Under the pieces are notes generated by a model. The model was given only the letters and a program-made list of their open reading frames with translations. It was not told where the DNA came from and did no database searches. From VRUE01 sp045805805 (GTDB lineage Bacteria > Actinomycetota > Thermoleophilia > Solirubrobacterales > 70-9), in assembly GCA_045805805.1 (NCBI GenBank), contig JBJMKO010000102.1:1-64000 (forward strand): a stretch of DNA of 64,000 nucleotides, read 5' to 3'. Within the stretch, counting starts at the first letter, position 1, and each line of letters opens with the position of its first letter. The position numbers and the translations under genes were made by a program. Shown in pieces: positions 8,440 to 16,066 of this stretch.

Positions 8440-9198
8440 ATGCTCCTCAAGCGAGTAATCCCCTGCCTAGACGTAGACGCCGGCCGCGTGGTCAAGGGCA
8501 CCAACTTCGTCGGCCTGCGCGATGCCGGCGACCCGGTCGAGCTGGCCGAGCGCTACGACGCCGAGGGCGCCGACGAGCTGGTCTTCCTCGACATCACCGC
8601 CTCGCACGAGAAGCGCGACACGATCGTCGAGCTGGCGCGGCGCACGGCCGACAACGTCTTCATCCCCTTCACGATCGGCGGCGGCATCCGCTCGGTGCAG
8701 GACGCCCAGGCGGTGCTCGATGCAGGTGCCGACAAGGTCTCGGTCAACTCCTCGGCTCTGGCGCGGCCCGAGCTGCTGAGCGAGCTGGCCGACCACTTCG
8801 GCGCCCAGTGCGTCGTGATCGCGATCGACGCCAAGCGCGAAGGCGACGCCTGGGGCGTCTACGTCAACGGCGGCCGCAAGAGGGTCGAGGGTCGTGACGC
8901 TGTCGGCTGGGCAAAGGAGGCGGTCGACCGCGGGGCCGGAGAGGTGCTGCTGACCAGCATGGACCGCGATGGCACCAACGACGGCTATGACATCCCGCTG
9001 ACGAGAGCCGTCGCCGACGCGGTTACGGTCCCCGTGATCGCCTCCGGAGGGGCTGGAACCCTGGAGCATCTGAGCGAGGCGATCTCCGATGGCGCCGCCG
9101 ATGCCGTTCTCTGTGCCTCGATCTTCCACTACGGGACCTTTCGAGTTCGCGATGCGAAGGAGCAGCTGGCGGCAGACGGGATTCCGGTGCGCCTTTAG
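8440..9198 (+). CDS. hisF: Imidazole glycerol phosphate synthase, cyclase subunit
   Basis: HisF makes imidazole glycerol phosphate and AICAR from PRFAR and HisH-derived ammonia. The ATG at 8440 gives 252 residues starting MLLKRVIPCLDVDAGRVVKG; a longer frame runs back into the palindromic repeat and is not homologous. Catalytic aspartates are Asp11 (CLDVD) and the one in IAIDAKR (about 130). Separation from hisA by a structured element may mean separate transcription or processing. Confidence 0.96.
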   Translation: MLLKRVIPCLDVDAGRVVKGTNFVGLRDAGDPVELAERYDAEGADELVFLDITASHEKRDTIVELARRTADNVFIPFTIGGGIRSVQDAQAVLDAGADKVSVNSSALARPELLSELADHFGAQCVVIAIDAKREGDAWGVYVNGGRKRVEGRDAVGWAKEAVDRGAGEVLLTSMDRDGTNDGYDIPLTRAVADAVTVPVIASGGAGTLEHLSEAISDGAADAVLCASIFHYGTFRVRDAKEQLAADGIPVRL

Positions 9199-9308
9199 AG
9201 CCCGCCCCGGCAGGGGTGGAACGTCTTGTACTTTTTCGCGAACACCCATTGTCAATCGCCACAGACGCAGCTCGAAAAAGTTAAGTGGAACCCCTGCCGG
9301 GCGGGCTC
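9198..9308 (+). repeat. Palindromic repeat, group A, copy 2
   Basis: Same plan and orientation as the copy after hisA: outer arms 9198-9217 and 9290-9308 pair with one bulged base, and the inner pair is ACTTTTTCG (9230-9238) with CGAAAAAGT (9273-9281). Outer arms differ from copy 1 (GAGCCCGCCC against GAGGCCACCC) on both sides together, so pairing is kept. It lies between convergent hisF and the deacetylase gene. Confidence 0.85.
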
Positions 9309-10259
9309 TCAGCCCGAAGCAAGGTCTTCCGCCAGACCGGAAACGCCCGTCGAGCCGAGGATCTCGAAGCGGGCCAGTTCGTAAGGCTTGTCGCGCGTTG
9401 CCTCACCGGGGATCTCGGTGGTGGCGCCGGTGTAGCCGGCTGCTTCGACTGCTTCGATCACCGTTTCGTCAAACTGGCCGGCCGGGTAGCAGAAGTTCTT
9501 CACCGGAGCGCCGTATTCGTGGCGCAGCATTTCGCGGGAGCCGGCTACTTCTTCCTTCAGCTGTTCGGCGTTCAGGGTGGTCAGGTCGAGGTGGTGGATC
9601 GTGTGGGCGGCCAGCTCCCAGCCGGCTTCGATCATCGCTTCGACGTTGCTCGTGTAGAGGTCGGAGCCTTCGGCCTTGAGGTTGAGCACGCCGGGCCAGC
9701 CGTGGCGGCGCAGCTCGGGGAGGGCGTAGGTGAACTGCGGCCGGTAGCCGTCGTCGAAGGAGAGGACGACGGGCTTGGCGGGCAGCGTCCCACCCCGATA
9801 CCAGGCGTCCTCGACGGCTTCCAGGGTTACGGCTTCGTAGCCGTGCTCGTCGAGCCAGTCCATCTGGCGGTGGAAGTCGGGCCGGGTCACGTAGAGCTCG
9901 GGGTAGGGGGCGTCGGCGGGCGCGGCCCCCAGCACGTGGTACTCGAGGATCGGCACCGAGCCGGCGTAGGGCTTCCAATCCGGCTGGGGGGTGGCGTTGC
10001 GGACGAGGGGGGATGACGTTTCTCCGCTCGCTTTGCCCTGAGCGCCCCAGGCGCCGGTGCTTTTCGGCTTCGACGTCTTTCCGTGAGTCGACATCCCCCC
10101 AATCGAGGCCACGGCGACGGCGATGGCCACAACTGCGATCGCCAGCGCTGCGCCGGCCCCCCAGCGGCGTCGCCGCAGCTGTCGCTGCTGGGCCTCCCGT
10201 CGGGCTAAGAGGTCGGGTCGCCCGCCGCCGGACCACTCGCTGTCAGGCTGTTCGACCAT
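9309..10259 (-). CDS. Polysaccharide deacetylase (NodB domain), membrane-anchored
   Basis: A 316-residue protein with an Arg-rich cytoplasmic start and a transmembrane helix at about 34-54, so the catalytic domain lies outside the membrane. The NodB signature is clear: LSFDDGY (catalytic base and metal Asp), HTIHHLDL (metal histidines), and FCYPAGQFD. Such enzymes remove acetyl groups from peptidoglycan or other surface glycans; the substrate is not known. It starts 15 bases from the divergent cca gene, so both starts share one short control region. Confidence 0.88.
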   Translation of the reverse strand: MVEQPDSEWSGGGRPDLLARREAQQRQLRRRRWGAGAALAIAVVAIAVAVASIGGMSTHGKTSKPKSTGAWGAQGKASGETSSPLVRNATPQPDWKPYAGSVPILEYHVLGAAPADAPYPELYVTRPDFHRQMDWLDEHGYEAVTLEAVEDAWYRGGTLPAKPVVLSFDDGYRPQFTYALPELRRHGWPGVLNLKAEGSDLYTSNVEAMIEAGWELAAHTIHHLDLTTLNAEQLKEEVAGSREMLRHEYGAPVKNFCYPAGQFDETVIEAVEAAGYTGATTEIPGEATRDKPYELARFEILGSTGVSGLAEDLASG

Positions 10260-10273
10260 CCGGAGAGGCGATC

Positions 10274-11422
10274 ATGGTAGGCAACGCGGACATGGCGGCA
10301 GCCAAAGACCACAGCGAAAGCATCGCCGAGGCGCTCCAACGCACGCATCCGGAGCTGGATGCCGTGCGCGACGTGGCGACCGAACCCGTCTATCTCGTCG
10401 GCGGCGCGGTGCGCGACCTGCTCCTCGACCGGGGGCGCGCCGACATCGATCTCGTCATCGAGGGCGACGCGGCCGCGCTGGCGGCTCGGCTCGGCGCCGA
10501 CGTCGTCTCCCACGAGCGCTTCGCCACCGCCAAGGTGGGGGTGGACGGTCACGAGGTCGACATCGCCGCGACCCGCTCCGAGACCTATCCCCATCCGGGA
10601 GCGCTGCCGGTGGTGGAGCCGGCGGCCGGTCTCGAGGCCGACCTCGCCCGCCGCGACTTCACGATCAACGCGATGGCGATCCCGTTGCTCGGTGAGCCGC
10701 GTCTGATCGATCCTTACGGCGGCAAGGCCGACCTCGCGGCGGGGCTGTTGCGCGTTCTGCACCCACGCTCTTTCAAGGACGACCCGACGCGAGCGCTTCG
10801 AGCCGCGCGGTACGCGTCTCGATTCGGATTTGACCTGGAGCCGGAGACGGCGACCCTGCTTCGAGCAGCCGACCTGAGCACGGTGTCTGCCGACCGCCGC
10901 GATGCCGAGCTGCTGCGGCTTGCGGTCGAAGCGAAGGCGCCGAGCGGGTTCGCACGCTTGGCCGAGTGGGGGCTGGTCGACCTGCGCGAGGGCGGGGTCG
11001 AGCTGGCCGCCCGCACAGCCGACCTGCTTGCCTCGGAACCCTGGGAGGACCTGGTGCCTCGCGACCGCGCCCTGTTGGCCGCGGCCATGGGGCCGCCCGG
11101 TCGAGAGCGAGCACTGGCGGAATCGCTTCCGGAGTGCCCGTCGCAGGCAGTGCGGTTGGCAGCCGGTCATGACCCGGTCGAGCTCGTCCTCGCCCGGGCG
11201 CTGGGCGCCGAGTGGCTCGACCGCTATCTGGCCGAGTGGCGTGGCGTCGCCCTGGAGATCGACGGCGAGGACATGATCGCCGCCGGGGTGCAGGAGGGGC
11301 CGGCCGTTGGCCGGGGGCTCAAAGAGGCGCTGCGGCGTAAGCTCGACGGCGAGCTCAGCGGGCGCGAGGAGGAGCTGTCGGTGGCACTGGAGGCGGCGAG
11401 GAGCGGTGATGGAGTGGCGTGA
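10274..11422 (+). CDS. cca: CCA-adding enzyme / tRNA nucleotidyltransferase family
   Basis: A class II nucleotidyltransferase of 382 residues that adds or repairs the 3' CCA of tRNA; poly(A) polymerases of the same fold cannot be excluded. The N-terminal head holds YLVGGAVRDLLL (about 40-51) and the catalytic pair Asp57/Asp59 in RADIDL, followed by RRDFTINAMA and the neck motif DPTRALRAARYASRFGF. I chose the ATG at 10274 because the earlier frame only reads antisense through the deacetylase gene. It overlaps pgeF by 14 bases. Confidence 0.9.
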   Translation: MVGNADMAAAKDHSESIAEALQRTHPELDAVRDVATEPVYLVGGAVRDLLLDRGRADIDLVIEGDAAALAARLGADVVSHERFATAKVGVDGHEVDIAATRSETYPHPGALPVVEPAAGLEADLARRDFTINAMAIPLLGEPRLIDPYGGKADLAAGLLRVLHPRSFKDDPTRALRAARYASRFGFDLEPETATLLRAADLSTVSADRRDAELLRLAVEAKAPSGFARLAEWGLVDLREGGVELAARTADLLASEPWEDLVPRDRALLAAAMGPPGRERALAESLPECPSQAVRLAAGHDPVELVLARALGAEWLDRYLAEWRGVALEIDGEDMIAAGVQEGPAVGRGLKEALRRKLDGELSGREEELSVALEAARSGDGVA

Positions 11423-12182
11423 GGCGGGCGGCATCCGCTGGCTGGAGGCGGAGCTCCCCGGCGCCACTGCTGCCTTCTCGACCCGCATCGGCGGCACCAG
11501 CCGGCAACCCTTCGACAGCCTCAACCTCGGTGTGTTCACAGATGACGAGCACGGCGCGGTGGTCGAGAACCGCATTCGCCTCGCCGCCGCGCTGGGCTTG
11601 GAGCCCGAGCGGATCGCGATCGGCCGCCAGGTCCATGGTGCCGAGCTGGCGACCCACGGCGGCCCGCAGAGCCCGCGCCCGTTCGCCGAGCCCGGCAGCG
11701 CGATCCCCGAGGTCGACGGCCACGTCACCGCGGAGGATTCACTCGCCCTGCTCGTCTTCGCCGCCGACTGCCTCCCGATCGCGCTCGCCGGTCCCGGCGG
11801 AGTGGCGATGCTGCACTGCGGCTGGCGCGGCCTGGCGGCGGGGATAGTCGCCCGCGGCGTCGAGGCGACCGGCGCCACCGACGCCGCGATCGGCCCAGGC
11901 ATAGGCCCCTGCTGCTACGAGGTGGGCGAGGAGGTCCTCGCCCACCTCCCACAGCCGTCGATGGGCCGAAAACCGGACTCCGGCTCCGGAAATAGGCCCG
12001 TCGACCGCCTCGATTTGGCTGTGGTTGCCTGCCGGATGTTGAGCAAAGCCGGGGTGGAGCGGGTCGAGTCTTGCGGGATCTGCACGAGCTGCGAGGCCGG
12101 GCTCTTCTTCTCCCACCGCCGGGATGCCGGTCGCACAGGCCGCCAGGCCGGCCTTGTCTGGCGCGACCGGGAGGCCGGCTGA
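11409..12182 (+). CDS. pgeF: PgeF/YfiH family multi-copper-type laccase-domain protein
   Basis: A 257-residue protein of the YfiH family, known as a peptidoglycan-editing factor and, in other members, a purine nucleoside phosphorylase/adenosine deaminase. Key pieces are RQVHGAEL, the zinc-ligand motifs ADCLP and HCGWRGLAAG, and GPGIGPCCYEVG. The context sepF-yggT-lspA downstream is the usual division/envelope neighbourhood of this family. The start overlaps the end of cca. Confidence 0.9.
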   Translation: MEWREAGGIRWLEAELPGATAAFSTRIGGTSRQPFDSLNLGVFTDDEHGAVVENRIRLAAALGLEPERIAIGRQVHGAELATHGGPQSPRPFAEPGSAIPEVDGHVTAEDSLALLVFAADCLPIALAGPGGVAMLHCGWRGLAAGIVARGVEATGATDAAIGPGIGPCCYEVGEEVLAHLPQPSMGRKPDSGSGNRPVDRLDLAVVACRMLSKAGVERVESCGICTSCEAGLFFSHRRDAGRTGRQAGLVWRDREAG

Positions 12183-12183
12183 G

Positions 12184-12816
12184 GTGCCCGGCTTGATCCA
12201 CGGCCTCGACCCGGCCAAGATCGCCACCAACCTCGAGCGAGCGCGCACGCTCGCGGGCCCCGAGGTCGAGATCCTCGCGGCGACGAAGTACGTGCCGCTC
12301 GAGGAGATGGACGCTCTCGCCGAGGCCGGGGTCACGCTGGTCGGAGAGAACCGCCGGCAGGAGATGGTCGCCAAGCGTGAGCGCTGGGGCGACGCCTTCG
12401 AGTGGGACTTCATCGGCAACCTGCAGAGCCGCAAGGTGAAGCAGCTCCTGCCCCTCTGCCGCCTGATCCACTCGGTCGCCACCGACTCTGCCCTCGAGCA
12501 GCTGGGAAAGCACGGCGGCTCCGACACCGAGGTCCTGATCGAGGTCAACATCGCCGGCGAGGAGGCCAAGGGCGGCGTAGCTCCCGAAGAGCTGGAAGCC
12601 TTCATAGAGCGCTGCCCGGTCCGGGTGGGGGGCCTGATGACGATGCCCCCCTTCAGTCAGGATCCGGAGGCTTCACGTCCCTACTTCGCCGGGCTCAGGA
12701 AGCTTTCCGAAAAGCACGGGCTAGAGCGTCTCTCCATGGGAACGTCACAGGATTGGGAGGTTGCGATCCAGGAGGGTGCAACGATCATCCGCTTGGGCAC
12801 CGCGCTCTACATCTAA
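12184..12816 (+). CDS. yggS: YggS family pyridoxal-phosphate homeostasis protein
   Basis: A PLP-binding, barrel-type protein that buffers pyridoxal phosphate. GTG at 12184, one base after the pgeF stop, gives 210 residues. The PLP lysine is in LAATKYV; ENRRQE, FIGNLQSRKVK and SMGTSQDWEVAI are family motifs (the last is usually SMGMSxDxxxAI). The order pgeF-yggS-sepF is the classical one in actinobacteria. It is slightly shorter than E. coli YggS. Confidence 0.92.
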   Translation: MPGLIHGLDPAKIATNLERARTLAGPEVEILAATKYVPLEEMDALAEAGVTLVGENRRQEMVAKRERWGDAFEWDFIGNLQSRKVKQLLPLCRLIHSVATDSALEQLGKHGGSDTEVLIEVNIAGEEAKGGVAPEELEAFIERCPVRVGGLMTMPPFSQDPEASRPYFAGLRKLSEKHGLERLSMGTSQDWEVAIQEGATIIRLGTALYI

Positions 12817-12823
12817 CGCATCT

Positions 12824-12922
12824 CCGGGCAGGTGGCGCGGTCTTGGGGGACCACCCCGAGGAGGCGGCAAAGCCGCCCCCGCAGCGGGTGGTGGGACCAA
12901 GACCGTGACAGGACCCGCCCGG
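12824..12922 (-). repeat. Palindromic repeat, group B, copy 1 (inverted)
   Basis: Read on the minus strand this element contains GCGGGTCCTGTC, then CCCACCACCC, an inner hairpin, TCCTCGGGGTGGTCCCC, and CGCCACC. The same blocks in the same order occur inside rpsB and between ispG and proS. The outer arms (CGGTCTTGG here) differ from the other copies but still pair with each other. It occupies half of the yggS-sepF gap. Confidence 0.85.
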
Positions 12923-13001
12923 CCATCGCGCATGAGCCCGCTGGGCATGAGCCATAATTACTAAAGGAATTGGCCTATCAGGGCCGAAACACGCGATAAC
13001 C

Positions 13002-13547
13002 ATGGCCCTACGCGATACATGGCATAGAGCGCTGGTCTACTTCGGCCTTGCCGAGGACCACGACTACGGCCCCGAATACGAGGACGAATTCGAGCCGGAG
13101 ACCGGCACCGAGGAGGCTGTCGGAGGGCGCCGCGAGTCCGGCCAGGTGCGCCGCTTGCCGAGCGTCCGGCGTTCGCGTCGCGACGAGATCGACGACATCT
13201 TCGCCGACGACGAGCCGATCGCGGCCTCGCGCACGCGCACGCTGCGCCCCGTCGGCAACGGCGACTCCGATGTCCAGGTCCACCTCGTCATCCCGCGCAA
13301 CTTCAACGACGCCCAGCAGGTCGCCGACCAGTTCAAGCGGTCGGTGCCAGTCATCCTCAATCTGCAGACGACCGATCACGAGCTCTCGAAGCGGATGATC
13401 GACTTCTGCTCGGGGTTGACCTATTCCCTGGACGGGGGGATGCAGCGGATTGCCGAGAAGATCTTTCTGCTTACGCCGCGGAACGTGGAGGTTTCGGCGG
13501 AGGAGAAGGCTCGGCTGCTGGACAAAGGGTTCTTCAACCAGTCTTAG
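13002..13547 (+). CDS. sepF: Cell division protein SepF
   Basis: SepF tethers FtsZ filaments to the membrane and polymerises at the septum. The 181-residue protein has an N-terminal amphipathic stretch (TWHRALVYFGLAED), an acidic and Arg-rich linker, and the C-terminal SepF/DUF552 domain from about residue 88 (VHLVIPRNFNDAQQVADQF, DFCSGLTYSLDGGM). Actinobacteria lacking FtsA rely on it. The sequence just upstream, after the palindromic repeat, is locally AT-rich (CATAATTACTAAAGG), a plausible promoter area. Confidence 0.95.
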   Translation: MALRDTWHRALVYFGLAEDHDYGPEYEDEFEPETGTEEAVGGRRESGQVRRLPSVRRSRRDEIDDIFADDEPIAASRTRTLRPVGNGDSDVQVHLVIPRNFNDAQQVADQFKRSVPVILNLQTTDHELSKRMIDFCSGLTYSLDGGMQRIAEKIFLLTPRNVEVSAEEKARLLDKGFFNQS

Positions 13548-13560
13548 CGTTGGGATGTGG

Positions 13561-13678
13561 GGGAGGGTCGGGTGGCCTCGCCCGCGGGCTGACTTTTTCG
13601 CCCCAGCGCAGTAACTGCCGAGCCGGGTCAGGGCGAAAAAGGGAGCGCCGCCCGCGGGCGAGGCCACCCGACCCTCCC
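13561..13678. repeat. Palindromic repeat, group A, copy 4 (28-bp arms)
   Basis: Perfect 28-base arms (13561-13588 and 13651-13678) enclose ACTTTTTCG (13592-13600) and CGAAAAAG (13634-13641). The inner motif is the same as in the copies beside hisF; the outer arms are quite different in sequence but again perfectly paired. It fills the sepF-proC gap. Confidence 0.8.
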
Positions 13679-13704
13679 GGTCAACCGTGGCTAGGCTGCG
13701 CTGC

Positions 13705-14445
13705 ATGATCATCGGCTTTTGTGGATCCGGGAACATGGCGGCCGCAATGGCACGTGGCCTTCAGGGCGAGGTCGACGACTTGCTGTTCAGTGACAGCGGA
13801 TCGGGGCGTGCGGTGGAGCGTGCGGCGGAGCTTGGTGGTGAGGCGGTTGGCTCGAATAGTGAGCTTGCCCAGAGGGCTGACGTGGTGGTGCTTGCCGTGA
13901 AGCCCGCGCGGCTGGATCAGGTGGCATCGGAGCTTGGTGGGGCGAAGATGATCGTCTCGTTGCTTGGGGCCACGTCGTTGGATCGGGTTCGGGGGGCTTT
14001 TCCTGACTCAGAGGTCATCCGGGTCATGCCTAACGTGGGGGTTGAGGTCCGCAAAGGTGTGCTCTGCGTGGCGGGGGAGCCTGATGCTGTAGTTCGGTCG
14101 CTGCTCGACGGGCTTGGGCATGTGGTTGAGCTTCCCGACTCTCAGTTCGATGCCGCCACCGCGGTTATGGGCTGTGCGCCGGCCTATTTGGCGCTGGCGA
14201 TTGAGGCGATCGCCGATGCCGGGGCTGCCGCTGGACTGGACGAGGAGCTTGCTCGGGAGCTGGTAGTTGAGACGACCGCGGGGACCGCGGAGCTGCTGCG
14301 GGTTCGCCATCCTGCCGATGTGCGCAAGGCCGTCGCTTCGCCGGGGGGGAGCACCGAGGCTGGATTGGAGGCTCTCGACCGGGAGGGGGCGCGGGAGGCG
14401 TTCGAGGCTGCCGTGCGGGCCTCGCTGGAGAGGATGCGCGGGTGA
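13705..14445 (+). CDS. proC: Pyrroline-5-carboxylate reductase
   Basis: ProC reduces pyrroline-5-carboxylate to proline with NAD(P)H. Starting at the ATG at 13705 the 246-residue protein opens with the Rossmann motif GFCGSGNMAAAM; an in-frame GTG 18 bases upstream is possible. VMPNVGVEVRKGV and the C-terminal dimer motif SPGGSTEAGLEAL are diagnostic. Codon use is somewhat less GC-biased at third positions than in its neighbours. It overlaps yggT by four bases. Confidence 0.93.
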   Translation: MIIGFCGSGNMAAAMARGLQGEVDDLLFSDSGSGRAVERAAELGGEAVGSNSELAQRADVVVLAVKPARLDQVASELGGAKMIVSLLGATSLDRVRGAFPDSEVIRVMPNVGVEVRKGVLCVAGEPDAVVRSLLDGLGHVVELPDSQFDAATAVMGCAPAYLALAIEAIADAGAAAGLDEELARELVVETTAGTAELLRVRHPADVRKAVASPGGSTEAGLEALDREGAREAFEAAVRASLERMRG

Positions 14446-14744
14446 TCGCGTTTGCCTTGAGCCGCTTCGACGTGGCCGACTACGTCGGTGCGCTCTTCCT
14501 CGTCTACATCATCCTGATCCTGATCAACGTGCTGATCTCCTGGGTGCCGCGGATGCCCTACAACCGGGCGCTGCGGGCGACGCTCGACTTCGTCAAAGAG
14601 ACGACCGACCCCTACCTGAACCTGTTTCGGCGCTTCCTGCCTCCGCTCGGGGGCGGCGGCATGGCGCTCGACCTCAGCCCGATGCTCGGCGTGATCCTGC
14701 TCTTCGTCCTGCGCGCCCTCGTTGTCGGCTTGATCGAAGGGTGA
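14442..14744 (+). CDS. yggT: YggT family membrane protein
   Basis: A 100-residue protein with two hydrophobic segments (about 17-35 and 78-98) flanking the family motif region SWVPRMPYNRALR and TDPYLNLFRRFLPPLGG. YggT proteins sit beside sepF, proC and lspA in many Gram-positive bacteria and are linked to division and osmotic stress; no reaction is known. The GTG start overlaps the proC stop and its stop overlaps the lspA start. Confidence 0.88.
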   Translation: MIAFALSRFDVADYVGALFLVYIILILINVLISWVPRMPYNRALRATLDFVKETTDPYLNLFRRFLPPLGGGGMALDLSPMLGVILLFVLRALVVGLIEG

Positions 14745-15196
14745 GCGGCGCGGGCGCCCACGCCTGGCGCCTGGCCGGCGCGCTCTGCGGTCTCGTCGTC
14801 GTCCTCGACCAGGCAGCCAAGGCGCTGGTCGAAGCGCATCTGGTGCCCGGCCAGGACGTCGAGGTCCTCGGGCCGGTCGAACTCACCCTCTCCCACAACA
14901 GCGGCGTCGCCTTCGGGCTTGCCGCCGGGGGCGGCCTGCGCTTGGTGCTGCTCACCGCCCTGGCCCTGGGGGTCGTCGGCTACGTCTTCTCCCGCGACCC
15001 GACCCGGCGCTGGATGTGGGTCGCGGCCGGGCTGCTGGCCGGTGGCGCCCTGGGCAACCTCGCCGATCGCATCCGCGCCGACGCCGTCACCGACTACATC
15101 CAGGTCGGCAGCTGGCCCGCCTTCAACCTCGCCGACGTCGCGGTGACCGCGGGCGTCCTCCTGCTCGCCCTCTCCTATCTGAGCGAGACGAAATGA
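14741..15196 (+). CDS. lspA: Lipoprotein signal peptidase
   Basis: LspA is the membrane aspartyl peptidase that cuts the signal peptide of prolipoproteins before the lipidated cysteine. The GTG at 14741 gives 151 residues with four hydrophobic segments. The catalytic aspartates are in GALGNLADRI and FNLADVAVT, and LDQAAKALVE and LSHNSGVAFGL are conserved family sequences. The long frame upstream reads out of frame through proC and yggT and is not part of the gene. Confidence 0.93.
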   Translation: MSGAGAHAWRLAGALCGLVVVLDQAAKALVEAHLVPGQDVEVLGPVELTLSHNSGVAFGLAAGGGLRLVLLTALALGVVGYVFSRDPTRRWMWVAAGLLAGGALGNLADRIRADAVTDYIQVGSWPAFNLADVAVTAGVLLLALSYLSETK

Positions 15197-15257
15197 GCTT
15201 CCAGTGCGCCTTTTACGGTCTATGCCCAGATAAAGTGCAGCGGAACGGGTTGGGACC

Positions 15258-15935
15258 GTGAATGGCGAGCTGCGCATCGTGCATGTCGACGACGATCTCG
15301 CGGTGGTCGACAAGCCCGCCGGCATGGTGGTCCATCCGGCGCCGTCGCACCGGGGGCCGACCCTTGTCGACGAGCTTGGCGAGCTGCTCGGCGGCGGCGC
15401 CGACCCGGAGCGGCCCGGGATCGTGCACCGCCTCGACAAGGGGACCAGTGGCCTGCTCGTCGTCGCCCGCGGCGACGATGCCCACGGGGCGCTGCAGGCC
15501 CAGGTCCAGCGGCGCGAGGTCGAACGCGTCTACCTTGCCCTGGCCAGGGGCCGGCTCCCCTCCCGCACCGGCACGATCGACGCGCCGATCGGCCGTGCCT
15601 CCCGCCAGCGCCACCGCATGGCGGTCTCCGGCGCCGCCTCACGTCAGGCGCGGACTCATTTCACCGTGCTGGAGCTGCTCGGTGCCGAGTCCTACCTCGA
15701 GGCCCGCCTGGAGACGGGCCGGACGCACCAGATCCGCGCCCACTTCGCCGCGATCGGCCACCCGCTGGCCGGCGACGTCACCTACGGCGGCGAGGTCAAG
15801 TACGGGCTCGAGCGCCAGTTCCTGCACGCGCACCGGCTTGCCTTCGACCACCCGCGCAGCGGCGAGCGCCTGGCCTTCGTCTCCGAGCTGCCGGAGGATC
15901 TTTCCGCGGCGCTGGAAGCCGCCCGCACCGCCTAG
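15258..15935 (+). CDS. rluD: RluA/RluD family rRNA pseudouridine synthase without S4 domain
   Basis: Converts specific uridines of 23S rRNA to pseudouridine. The catalytic aspartate is in HRLDKGTSG, and GRTHQIRAHFAAIGHPLAGD is the family C-terminal motif. At 225 residues from the GTG at 15258 it is about 75 residues shorter than usual RluD and lacks the N-terminal S4 RNA-binding domain. No better upstream start is visible: the frame before 15258 has no S4-like sequence. The exact target among RluA-type enzymes is unknown. Confidence 0.88.
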   Translation: MNGELRIVHVDDDLAVVDKPAGMVVHPAPSHRGPTLVDELGELLGGGADPERPGIVHRLDKGTSGLLVVARGDDAHGALQAQVQRREVERVYLALARGRLPSRTGTIDAPIGRASRQRHRMAVSGAASRQARTHFTVLELLGAESYLEARLETGRTHQIRAHFAAIGHPLAGDVTYGGEVKYGLERQFLHAHRLAFDHPRSGERLAFVSELPEDLSAALEAARTA

Positions 15936-16066
15936 CCAGGCGACCACGTCTACAATCGGGCGCTCGGAAACCGACCCCCGCACGCACCGACTCGGATCCT
16001 GACCGGCATCGCGCCGGATCCCGACCAGGGCGACGGGACGTACCACCAAAACAAGGAGCTTTACCC